The translations under genes and the position numbers were made by a program. This document shows, in pieces, positions 23,901 through 35,300 of a DNA stretch of 64,000 nucleotides; within the stretch, counting starts at the first letter, position 1, and each line of letters starts with the position of its first letter. This DNA comes from Zoroaster sp. YZ-2022 (lineage: Eukaryota > Echinodermata > Asteroidea > Forcipulatida > Zoroasteridae), in NCBI GenBank assembly GCA_029582265.1, contig CM055828.1, positions 930,001-994,000 on the forward strand. The letters are read 5' to 3'. The notes beneath the pieces were generated by a model. The model saw nothing but the letters and a program-made list of their open reading frames with translations, made no database searches and was not told the origin of the DNA.

Positions 23901-24215
23901 ACTTTATAATGATAGTACTAGATTTACAGAACTTGTTGTACTTTTAACATTACTCTGTTAATAGCATTACAAATGTTATTATTCTTTTAGTCTAGTTTTG
24001 TTAAATCTTTTTTTTTTTTGCACATCTGTCCAATATTTAAAACAAGTTAACTCATATAATTAAAATTTTAAGATATCTTTATTTGACTGAGTGATACGTT
24101 ATGTAGTAGTAAATATAATGTACATATATTTCATACTTTCATTTATAAGACACATTTTGTACATCTGTTATATTTGGTTTTTATATATATTTGAGTCAAG
24201 TAAAGAATAAATAAA
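20929..24215 (+). other. probable 3' UTR and flank of the channel gene
   Basis: No coding exon is recognisable here. The sequence is AT-rich and has possible polyadenylation signals, for example AATAAA at 21663-21668 and a double AATAAATAAA at 24206-24215. Which one ends the transcript cannot be told from sequence. A fragment of the Penelope-type terminal repeat family lies at 21985-22055. Confidence 0.5.
21985..22055. repeat. Penelope-type terminal repeat fragment
   Basis: Shares GGTGACAC, CAATTGAGTAGTAATTA and GAAAAGAACTGGTGGTACA with the left arm of the element at 19405-19975. The hammerhead-like part is missing. Confidence 0.75.
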
Positions 24216-26899
24216 TGCTTCATGTACACATTGTTATTTTTCTCTTATGTATGTAAATGATGTAAATTGTACATATGACTTGCTAATATTTATTCTTACT
24301 TCACAATGCTAATATTAGTACATATATATAACAGGGAAGGATCATTAAAATGGGCAGCTGTCATGCCTATAAAAATAGTATCCAGTTTGTTTGACTTATT
24401 TTATTTGACTATTTTTTCCTTTGGTAATTTTGGCAACACAGCAGCAACAGCAGAACAATGAAAACGGGGAGGGGCTATACTAACAAAAGAAATGTACCCT
24501 GCATGATGTTTTACAAAGAGGAGTAGGAGTTGAATTTTCTCGGGTAGAGATGTGGGGTGTTTGTTTGCTTGTTTTTATTTATTATTTTTCTGGAAAGAAT
24601 ATGGATTGTGAACAATATTGTTGTAGGCCTACAGTGCATTTTATAGAACCTCGATATATCAGCTTTCCAACAATTATAGATTATTTGTGCTGTTTTTCCT
24701 CCTAGAATAAACAATTGTCATTTTTTTTATGGTAAACCTAAATCTCGGTCGCTTTTGAAATATATCATTAACAACCTCATAACATCCTTATGTACCGGTA
24801 ACGTTGCTTATGTAACAACTGGAAGAACTTGTCTTAGTATCTTGTTTATGTATGTCATACTTTCATACGGTAAACATTCCTTTGATGATAAAAACTAAAT
24901 AATTCAAACAATTCAGTGCGCCAATTATGCAACAAAAGTACAAAGTTTATACCTACCATTTGCAGGGCTTCGCACGTCGTGAACTTTACATTTCGCGCCT
25001 GTTTGTCACCGGCTTCGCAGTCACACGTGTCCGTCTTGATCAGTATTTCGGGTCACTCAGATTTGAACACAATACCTTTGAATGTCTTTCCATTCGTTCT
25101 AAAGGCAACAGATAATTTCAGCTTTAACTTCTATTTACTAATGTAATTAAGTGACTGCTCCAGCCATTTAAAAAACAAAATAAAAAAAATAAAGAAAAAT
25201 AAGATCGTGGCAGGCTGACCCCCAGAGGTTTGACCTTATCAGTCCACGAAGTTAAAACTTTGTTAAACGTCATTAGCGTCATTTTTTTTTACTGGGCCAT
25301 AATTCAATCGACTGCGCTGCGTACGCGGCGGCTGGCCGGCCCTACCCGGACCGGCCCTGAGCAGTAAAAAGGTCACTGGATGTGCCGCGAGGTCATTGAT
25401 CAAGTGGTTAGAAGACTGGGGACTAGACCATTTTGTAAGGCAAAACATGTTGTCTAGTCTGGTGCACTATCACAACAATCCAACAATCGGCAGCAGACAA
25501 GCATCTAATTATTTCAGACACATGCCCACAGGTGTACTGCAGCAGATTTGGGCACTGGAAATAATTAAGATTTTCTAACAGTGTTGAATTTAATACTAAT
25601 AGCATAATGAGATATCGTTATTTTAAAAACAGTCGTGCAGCATTATCTTGGCTGACAGTTTCATCAGGATCAGTTAAGATTGAGATTCTTACATGGTGTC
25701 ACCGCAATTAGTCTTACTTATCATTCTCACCATGCAAAGCTACAAGTTTAAGGATCAGTTTTGTTATTGCTCGCTGCAAGCTTTATTGGTCATGTCGAGT
25801 TCAGTCATGTCAGTTTGATTGCGAAGGCCGCTGAGACACCAACAAGTCCGATTGACCACGGTGTTGGGAATGCGTTGAAACCAAGGATTGGTAAGGTTTT
25901 TGAATTTGGTTAGTTTTGAAACTCATCTATGTATTTGCCAATGATGTTACTTGCCTCGTGGTAGTCACTGACATGATTTTATGAAGACCCGTACAAGTTT
26001 GTTTTAAAAGCTGGGTCTAGCTGTCTGGGGAACAAAAAAGAAATATTTGTTGTGTGCACTTTAGGTATACAAATTTAATAACAAATGTTGATAAGCAAAG
26101 ACTAAGACTACGTTAAGACTGTAAGAGAAGACTAAGTCGAGTAATAAATGGGTAGAATGTCGTATCTAACCGCCACTTTTTCTCATTAAATATAACCAAT
26201 AATGTAATCTTACCTACTGTACCTAGTAAGGTGGAGAACATATGGATGATGATGGACATATACTTCAAATTATTCCAGGATATTTATTTCATGAAAAATC
26301 AGGCATTTTTGGTATACGATGACTTCCTCGGTCAACTCATGTCAGTCTGATCTTGTCAACTCCCCCATAAGTGACCAACACAGTCATTGTACATGCGTAG
26401 TGGCAACTATAAATATAATAGGATCCTTCTATTTTCTGAAGGGGTGGATTTTTTTAGAAGGGAAATCAAGTCCGAAAACCATCATAAAAGTGGATTTTAA
26501 AAATAGTTTTCGCTTTCTGTACCACCAAAAATCGATAGAATGAATTTTTAACTGGTTAGTGGATACGACATTCTTTCCTAATAAATAATTAGCTGTAGCA
26601 AACTGCTTGTATTATACATAATGTTCATGTATATACCAACCATGAATACAATAACAATAAATGCAATGAGAATGTGGATACAAGTATGTAAGAGTGCATA
26701 TTAGTCTAATCAATCATGACCTCTTGCAGTTGACATCTTGTAGAGATTACAGTGAAGTCAGCCTACTAAATTTTAAGGTAGCAAGCTGTTTGCATTTGTT
26801 TTGCATTGCTGATTATGAAAAAGCACATAAGGTGTTTTCCAAAATGTCTTCAATGTTCCATTTTCTTTTGACCCTTTGGTTTACCAACCATGTTGACAG
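24216..26899. other. intergenic region before PCYOX1, with GC-rich patch
   Basis: No exon can be supported. A GC-rich patch at about 25305-25372 (including GTACGCGGCGGCTGGCCGGC) contrasts with the AT-rich surroundings and could be a promoter or CpG-type start region for the downstream plus-strand gene. The missing signal-peptide exon of PCYOX1 should lie between here and 26899 but no candidate stands out. Position 25685-25758 holds a fragment of the Penelope-type terminal repeat. Confidence 0.4.
25685..25758. repeat. Penelope-type terminal repeat fragment (outer end)
   Basis: Carries ACATGGTGTCACCGCAATTA followed by the outer flank CACCATGCAAAGCTACAAG, both also present at the right end of the palindrome at 42416-42660. 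It shows where the outer boundary of this repeat family extends. Confidence 0.75.
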
Positions 26900-29800
26900 C
26901 TGTGATAGGTGGTGGCATAGGAGGAGCTTCTGTTGCTTACTTTCTACGCAGTGTCTTCAAATCATCAGCATCAATCGACCTTTATGAACCACATGCAATT
27001 GGCGGAAGAGTTGCCACAATTAATATTGCCGGACGTGACTACGAAAGTGGAGGGTCCATTATTCACCCTGATAATAGATACATGGTAAACTTCTGTAAAG
27101 AATTTGGTAAGAAGAACTTTTTGAAATGCATTTTTATCAATCCTTTAAATTCAGGTAAATTAAACTTCAATTGCCAATAGTGTATTGGGGCTTTGAATAT
27201 GTATTCCATATATTCCTGCCAAACATTTTTTAAATATTCACCAACTTTATATAATTAATTCAGACTTATAGATCAAATTTAGCCTGGAAAAAAGGTCACC
27301 TGTCTAAGCCCATTTGATGATGCCAGCAGGTTGAATTTTGCAGACTTGAATGACTTGTGACTCGGACTTGACTCAAATCTTAATCCAGTCTAATTTTAGT
27401 GACTCAAACTTGGAAATTTAGGGATGATGTAACAATAAGTTAGACCTAAAGTCAACCCTCAAGGCTTACACTCGACCTACGTAACTTAAGACTCTGACTT
27501 GGATAGACTCAAAATAAAAGTTTAACATCCCACATACATGTATGAGCATATCCATATGTAGTCATATGTTGGGTGGTCATTCTACACAGATTTGACTATA
27601 TTGTGGTATTTCTTTAAAGGTTTGAAGAAGCGAGCTAAGGATACAAGTCTTTTTGGCTTCTATGATGGTGAGAAGTTTGTCTATACTGAGAGCAGCTGGA
27701 CAATCATAACCTTGTTTCGTATGCTATGGCGTTATGGAATGGATTGTTTCAGTATATTCTACAATGTACATTCTATGCTCACATCATTCAGCAGGTTTGT
27801 TAAACCTGTGAATATACCATTGTGGCCTGTTTATAACTATTAACCTTCCTACAATCAGTGCATTTTTTGAAACAACCCATTCAGGCCACTCCAAGCCATT
27901 AGCTGTTGCCAGTGGCCTCCTATGGTTATCCTTCTGTGCACTGTCACACCACTGAGATTGCAGGGTAAGGTGGTCTCCCATTGATACATTGTAGGCCATA
28001 CTAATATGTTCAAACATTTACAGTGGCCTTGGGTGGCACACAGTTGATTTTGTAAGATTACTTGGAAAGGACAGCAGGCTTGTACATGGATGTACTGAAG
28101 GTTGCTTAAGAACAGAATTTAGTGGATCGGAGTGGCCTCCATGTGTAGGAGTGTTAAGCTATAATCCTTATCATACATTCTGCATGGTAGACATAGCCCA
28201 CCATGTTTGTGGGAATCTATGAATGTGATCATGTTAACTAGTACCACCTAAGCACAAGTTTATGGAGTGCCATGGTCGAGCGGTTTAGTGCATCGGATTT
28301 GTGTTCTGATGGCTGAGTCGTCAGAATGTGGGTTCGAATCCTGTCTGCGACCATGATGCTTGTGTCCTTGAGCAAGTCACTCTACCATAATTGTTTCTCT
28401 CCACCCAGGGGTAAATGGGTACCTTTGAGGGCAGAGTTGGTTATTGTGTTTGATTAGCCCTATTTGCCACATTGAGCTGTATACTCCTCAGGGAGCTCAG
28501 ATGGTTTCAGGAATGATTTAATGAGCCTGATGAGCAGGGATAATAATGTACAGCACCTTGATCTAGTTGCTAGGATATGTGCGCTTTATAAGAATCGTGT
28601 ATTATTATTATTATTATTATTAATATCTTGACTCATTGACTCAAGTTCAACTGTGACTTTGCTTTAAGGATTAAAGCATAAGGTCACTACAAACTATTTG
28701 TGAACTTTATAATGGTGGGCCAGAGTACTTGGGCCAATACTGATGTATTAAAAGGACATCATTGATCAGCAAATCAACAAATTACAAGCAAGACTCCATG
28801 TTAAACAGCTTGGGTTCATTTGAGGGAATACATTTCCAAAAGTACTTGTTGGTCAGAATGTCACACACTGCCAAATAAATCTGCAGGGCTAAGGGAAGGG
28901 GGACAGAACCCGTTCCTTCATACCCACAGTTGACCCCTTTACCACTGTGCCTAGTGAGGTTTTTATCTAGTTTTATTTTCCTTATTCAAGGATTTACAAA
29001 TTACAGGATGACGGTGAAACATACAGTACTCCTAGTGAATTGTTACATGCCATGGGTGGAGATGAATTTGTAGAGTGGGCCCATAAACCGATACAAGTAG
29101 TCCTGAAACAGTGGGGATTCTCTGATTGCTTTATCAATGAGGTGGTTTCCGTGGCATCAAGAGTCAACTATGGCCAGAGTACCAATATGACTGCATTTGC
29201 TGGTATGTGTTAATTTGAGAAAAACAAAGATACTATTTAAGCATAGCTATTTCCTGTCATACAGGTTTTCAGATGATACAGATAATTTATCAACAAAGCA
29301 ATATGATTTGAACAAATACACCCCCATTGTATCTACATGTTGTTTAGAAAGAAATTATGTGTCATATACGCACACCTGGGCACTTGGCCAATATCAGTTT
29401 TCTGTTTTCAAAATGTTTTATCTGTTGTTCAAATTGACATGATTCAGTAATATGTAACATATATATCGGCAGCATTTTTTTATGAACTGCATTACCCCCG
29501 AATGCCAAGAAAGCTTTAATTGTTGTTAATTTAATTTTTGTATTGTTTTGTTCTCTAAGGTATGGTATCCATAGCAGGTATAATGCCAGGACTTTGGGCT
29601 GTCCATGGAGGCAATAAAAAGATCCCAGAGGAACTCCTGAAATCCTCTGGAGCCGTGTGGCATCATGCCAAGGTAAGCAGCGTCAAAAATACAACTAATG
29701 GAAATGAGACAAAGTTTGAAGTGACTGCTACTGCCCTCCAATCAAACCTAGTAACAACTGCTGAATATGATATTGTTATTGTAGCGACACCATTAACTCC

Positions 29801-30368
29801 AGGTGTGGAATCCAACATTGATTTCAAAGGTTTCACAACACCAGGTTTCGGTTCCTTTGGTGGTCAATATCAGCGTACTGTGGCAACCTTCATAAATGGT
29901 CAACCAAACAAGGAAACATTTGGCAAGAAACCAGATGAATATCTTCCAGATGTTTTAACAACTCGTAATATCAGCCTTGATATTCGTTCATTATCAAGGA
30001 ACTTTGCAGTGGACATAACACAAGAAGATCAGAAAATCAGGAAAAGTGATGATGGTGTCTATAAGGTATTCTCATCAGGGATGTTAAACGATGACCAAAT
30101 GAAAGCTTTGTTTGTGTCCTATAAAAGCAAGCAGGCGGTTGATTGGCTGGCTTATCCACATTACACAGTTGACGATGATCTGCCCACATTTATCTTAAGT
30201 GAGGGTTTGTATTACATCAATGGCATTGAGTGGGCAGCAAGTGCAATGGAGATGTCTGTTATTGGTGCTCGTAATGTCGCATTGTTAGCTAGGAAACACT
30301 GGCAACATGTTAGGTCTAGCTCATTAATGACACATCAAAAAGAAAAAAAAGTGAAAGAGGAGTTGTAG
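26900..30368 (+). CDS. PCYOX1: prenylcysteine oxidase, four exons seen, N-terminal exon not found
   Basis: This is a flavoprotein oxidase. In vertebrates it cleaves the thioether of prenylcysteine, released when prenylated proteins are degraded, giving free cysteine, a prenyl aldehyde and hydrogen peroxide, in lysosomes and lipoproteins. Exons: 26900-27106, 27620-27794, 28991-29202, 29560-30368 (stop TAG). Phases agree and give 466 residues, close to the mature human length. Seen: the FAD-binding Rossmann motif AVIGGGIGGASVAYFLR at the N-terminus, then YESGGSIIHP, RVNYGQST, LWAVHGGNK and the C-terminal YYINGIEWAASAMEMS. The first exon follows a pyrimidine-rich tract and ACAG, so a signal-peptide exon probably lies upstream; the in-frame ATG at 26890 would otherwise give a protein without a signal. 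A donor-like GTAAGC at 29673 lies inside open coding sequence and is ignored. The intron 27795-28990 holds a SINE. Confidence 0.93.
27300..27500. repeat. degenerate GACTTG-type simple repeat
   Basis: Hexamer-like GACTTG/GACTCA motifs recur irregularly through about 200 bases of the first visible PCYOX1 intron. Similar cryptic simplicity with CAAGTCC or GAGTAC motifs is seen near 51480-51600 and 54440-54580. Confidence 0.4.
28263..28622 (+). mobile_element. tRNA-derived SINE, full length
   Basis: The head resembles a tRNA of the Ser/Leu type: A box TGGTCGAGCGG at 28273-28283 and B box GGTTCGAATCC at 28331-28341, the RNA polymerase III internal promoter. A body with CTTGAGCAAGTCACTCTACC and CAGGGAGCTCAGATGG follows, then an (ATT)n tail near 28600-28622. 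It is not a working tRNA gene because it runs directly into the SINE body. It lies in a PCYOX1 intron in sense orientation. Confidence 0.92.
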
Positions 30369-32386
30369 ATTACCATTTTATAACAGAGTTGCCATTGTCT
30401 AGTTTCCTATGGGAAAGTGCACTGTAAAGTGTGTTATCAAAAAGTGTCTTATCAGAATATTTTAGTCACAAATCTTTATTGTGATTTTCAGTTACTTGTG
30501 TTGACAATAACCATGATTGCTGCCTAACCATATAGTAATATGGGAATATCATTATGCACATCACACGGATTGTTTTCAGGAGTGTAAGCATTGTTCAAGT
30601 ATTGTGCAAGCGTGGGGTCCAGGGATCTGCCTAGGGTGGGGTCCATATAGCAAAGCCTCTGGGCACTCTAAAAGTTTGGATATTGGAAATATACGTGTAT
30701 TTAAAGAGTACAAATATATTTTTGTCAACAAAAGAACTGCAATCTTTTCCAAGTGCCCCACCCCAAAAACATTTTTCAAAAAGAGTTTGTTTCCCAAATC
30801 CACTGGTTAAGATACCTCAAACCAAGTCTGTATTAAGACCTCAAAATGGTTAATTTTGGGGGGAAATACAGAAATATTTGTATATTTTGAGAAACTTTTT
30901 TCAACAACATTTATATTTAAAATAGTCGTTATCATGTACATTAAGCTGTAGGTTTAGTGGGTTACTTAAATTTAAAAATTACAACTGTATGTACACAAAA
31001 CCCCCTAGGTATTCTGGCTAAGAATCTTCCTGAATCCTCCAAAATCCTCCAGTGCACTTTTGGAAACATGCCCGTATCTTCAAAATGCACCATGCATTTT
31101 TGTTGTTTTTTCATATTCAGCACTTATGGCCTGTACTTCTTCGCCAGGTAGTAATTTTGTCCCATTTGAAGAGGTGAAAGTACCTGTTTCCAACAGTGAT
31201 GAATTTTTCCTAAAAAGGACCCCTTGGAGGATATGGGGTGGTTTGGGTTCAAGTTATTGATTTGTTTGAATTGAGGTTCAAGTGTCCTTAAATGTCTGAA
31301 ATTGTTGCAGCACCAAAATGACTCAAATTAAATGTTTCATCAATTTTAAATTGAAATACTGTCTTTAAGTTTAAATAGTTGATACCCTTATTAAACTTAA
31401 ATGTAAACAAATACTTGAGACACTGTAAAAATTATGATAAAGAGTAACCTTTCACAAAACACACTACAGAATATAAGATCACTTTCTTTCACATGTCTTG
31501 CTACATTTATTGGTAATATTGGCAAAACTGCTTCTAAAAGTATCATTATACTTCCTCTGAATCAAGGTATACATTAAATAACCAACATGTGAAAGTTGGA
31601 AATGATTCGTTTTCAAAATGTTTTTACAACACATGTCTATAGAGAACAGTATTCATAGTGGACAAATTTACATGTAGGAAATGTAATCTTTTTCTACAAT
31701 CTGCGAATTAAAAAATGAAATACATCTTTGACTGGAACTTAAACCCTAACCTCAAATCCTCCAAAATCCTCTTTGCTAAAGGGAAGAATTTTGGAGGATT
31801 GAGGTTATTAGGCATACTAGCCTTTCCATGGTACATGTACATCCATGTTTGTTGTAGTGATTGCAAGGTCAGTGGACACTGTTTATTGATCCATGCATGC
31901 AGGGAGGGTCCCTGGCCATGTCCATGTATCACAGATTAGAAACACGTGTGCATACATGTCATGTGCTTGCTTTACTACTGAAGGATTTTTGAGGATTCAG
32001 GTAATGTGTAAGTAAATGGGCCTAGGGAGTTAGGGTTAATTAATGTATACATTACCATGATTGTTGTGTATTTTAATTTTAAGAACTGTATTGTGACAGC
32101 CATCTAAGATGGATGTAAAAGCATATTTATTATTTGTTTTTAATGACGGAAACCATTCAAACATTTTTGTCAAAATAGTAATGGAAATTTAAAATGTAAG
32201 CTTGATATTTACTGTACAAAGAACAAAAAATGTTGAACAATGCAAAATTGTAATCATCAATGTAGACAAGTATTTGATAGTGACATGAATTTGTGTACAC
32301 TTTCAGAACATAACTAAAATATTTAGAAAGTAATAGTGAGTGCATGGTCCATTTTTCTGAGTTTTTTATTTAAATATGTTTCTATG
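30369..32386. other. region between the convergent PCYOX1 and coiled-coil genes
   Basis: PCYOX1 (plus) and the coiled-coil gene (minus) end tail to tail about 2.0 kb apart. No exon is visible between them. The region should hold both 3' UTRs and contains the second piggyBac-like MITE at 31743-32035. Confidence 0.55.
31743..32035. mobile_element. piggyBac-like MITE, copy 2
   Basis: TTAA stands at 31739-31742 and again at 32036-32039. The ends are ACCCTAAC and GTTAGGG, imperfect inverted termini. The body matches the copy at 7348-7597 in the opposite direction, including GGTTATTAGGCATACT and the AATCCTCCAAAATCC segments. It has no coding capacity and lies between the convergent 3' ends of two genes. 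Confidence 0.75.
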
Positions 32387-35300
32387 TCAAGACGATATAG
32401 GTGGAAATAATGTAGCCAGTGGGGGTACAGATGGTTCTTGTGACGGCCTACATGGAGGCTGTTCTTTCTTTAGTATGTCCCCCATTCCAAGTCTCTGTAG
32501 AACTCTATATAAATGAAATAAAATAATAGAGTAAAAAGCAAACAGAAGTTAACCATGTATAAAATTGTATTAGACTGAAATTTAACATGTTCTCTAATTA
32601 AATTATGGGATGTCAATCAGGTCCATTTTCAATAACATACTCTTTAGCCGTTTTTCTTCTTGAGTTGATATCCATCTCCAGCATCTTTGGCACAGTGACA
32701 AGATCTGTACCTCCCTGCATATTAGATGGCATCTGTGAGGCAACATACAAATATATTAGATTCTTGTAATGCAATATGAATTAATGCATGCAGTGTACAC
32801 TGTGTGTTTACACAAAAATACTCTTCTTAAATTAAATCTACCAGAATGATCCAGAAATGTTGCAGTATCCAGTATTTTTTGCTGAGGGAATAATATTCTC
32901 AAAAAATGTGCATCAAGTAAATGTACAATTAAATTGTTTGTGGGGGTTTTAGGATAAATTGCTTTTACACACTAACCTTCCAGAAGGGACCATGATCTCC
33001 AATCAGTGTTACACTGGTGCCTATGAGTTTATTTGATTTGAACTCCATTGGTAATTTCATGCGTATCCCCTGTGGTCCTAGGATGGGGTGTGCCTTACTC
33101 TTACGTTGACGTCTGAAGACGGCAACCTTCTCCACTGGTCGTGTCAAAGTGAGACCAGTCTCTTGGCCTACAGCATCAAAGCTAGAAGGATTCATTGAAT
33201 GGGAAGCAATTATTATTTAATACTATATGGATTAAGACAAGCCTAAGAAGTAGGACAATTAAATATTCAAAGACACAATTTTACAAAATATAATAATAAT
33301 AATGTGTGGACTTATATAGCGCACGTATCCACCAACTAAGTGGTGCTCAAGGCGCATTATATCATTACCCCTGCTCATAAGGCTCATAAATCATTCCTGA
33401 AACCATCTCGGCTCCCTGGGGAGTATACAGCTCAATTGCTGCCATTACAGCGCATATAGGGCTAATCAACCAACTCTGCCCTCACCGGTACCCATTTAAC
33501 CCCTGGGTGGAGAGAAGCAATTATGGTTAAGTGTCTTGCTCAAGGACACAAGTGTCACGGCCGGGATTCGAACCCACATTCTGCTGCTAACACCAGAACT
33601 TGAGTCCGGTAAGCTAGACCGCTCGGCCACGACACTCCAAAAAAGACATAAGGATCATAAGAATCTAGAGAATCTTAACAAACAGATTACGAGTCAAGTT
33701 TTATTTTCTTTCATATCACACAATTTGTTGCATGTTTCCCTATTACATTTGAAGACCTGGTGTGGCATTCTGAACCTAACTTTTGCATGACTTTCCCATC
33801 CCCAACTTATAGACAAATCCCAGATGACGAAATTAATGTTGATCTGCACACTTCCGGGTTTGATAACGAGGCTCTCAGTGTTGATGCATGCGCTGTGAGT
33901 CCTATTGTCTGCCTCACATCGGTGTTGTGACTTGACACAGAGAGCCTTGGTTTCACTGCGGAAGTGCGCAGACTGGGTCAATTTGAAATTCGTCTATACT
34001 CACATTGCAAGCATTTGCTCATAGAGATTGGTTCGCTCTTGTTTGATTGCTTCTCGTTTCTCACGCCATGTGTTGATATTCTGAAATATAAATCCATTTT
34101 AATATGAATAATCATATCTTGGCTCTTTCACAAAAACAACTCATTGATATATGTAATATTACAATACTTAAAATGCAGCGAAAATCTGTTAAACATTATG
34201 TAGATTTTTGCTCAAAACAAATTTAACTAAGTTTGGCAAATTGAAAAAACTTGATAAATGATGAATAAATGACATCCCTATTATACAACTCGAGTAAAAC
34301 ATTTTCTGGTAATTAAATTATTCAAAGAAATGCATGCGCATTTATTTGCTCATTACTCTTTATGTATCATTTCATACTGTTATTTTTAAATCACAAGAAA
34401 GTTAAGAAATTGGACATGACTCATTTCACAAAAGCCATCATTGTTACGTACTTCAGTTATGCGTGTCTCCATACGAGCAAAGAAACCCTGCAACTTCATA
34501 TCATGCTCCACGGTTACTGTCCCCTCAATCTTGGATACTAATTCAGCTGTATAATGAGAGTGAATATGATGTGATTGGAGGGGTAGATGTGGTACAATTA
34601 GGGGAGATGGAATGGGTGTGAGACAGGTGATCAATATTCCATTTATCTTGGGCTCATCTCTGGTACCTGCAATATCTTGAGTGATGATGCACGCTACTGT
34701 ACATTGAGAGTCGACAGTAGTATAACCCCCCCAAACCCTATGCCTTTCATAGTGTTTTGCCTCCCTTTACAAACACAAAAATGAGTTTATTTGAAAAATA
34801 GATATTAATCGAAAACACAGTTAGTGGCAGGCAGGTGTTTCACAGAAATGTGAAGCAAAAAAGGGGGCACAAGACCGAAACACATTGGCACAAAATGTGA
34901 AGGAAAAAAAAAATGAATTAAAAAGATTTGAATTGTTGTACATGGTTGATTGTTTTTTTTTTTAAGGACGGGGCACATGCACTACCAGTGGGACAGTATT
35001 ACACACATAATCCCACCTTTTTGCTCCTGTAATCTTCTGAAGATAATGTATCTTTCAAACATGTGTCTGATTCTCATCTCAGGTACCTCCAATGTCTGAG
35101 TGATGACGTCAACTGTGATCTGGACAATCAAATAATAATTATTTTATTTTAAATTACAGAATAAATTGTTTTTTAATGATTACAGCTATACAATTTTCCA
35201 AAAGTGACACTAAAGACTGGTTAATTTTAATGTAAATGTGAAGCGTATTTTAGTGTCATAAATTTCAGCAGCAAATGTCTTGTGAAATTTTCAATTTCTT

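Noticed and set aside
26826..26987. Signal-peptide-like frame MSSMFHFLLTLWF just before the PCYOX1 Rossmann motif
   Set aside because: It is in a different frame from the oxidase; the hydrophobic residues come from the pyrimidine-rich tract before the splice acceptor.
28263..28350. Functional tRNA gene
   Set aside because: A and B boxes are present, but the acceptor stem does not close and the sequence continues into a repeated SINE body with an ATT tail.
29671..29680. Consensus-like donor AGGTAAGC inside the last PCYOX1 exon
   Set aside because: The reading frame continues open with family-like sequence for over 200 residues beyond it.
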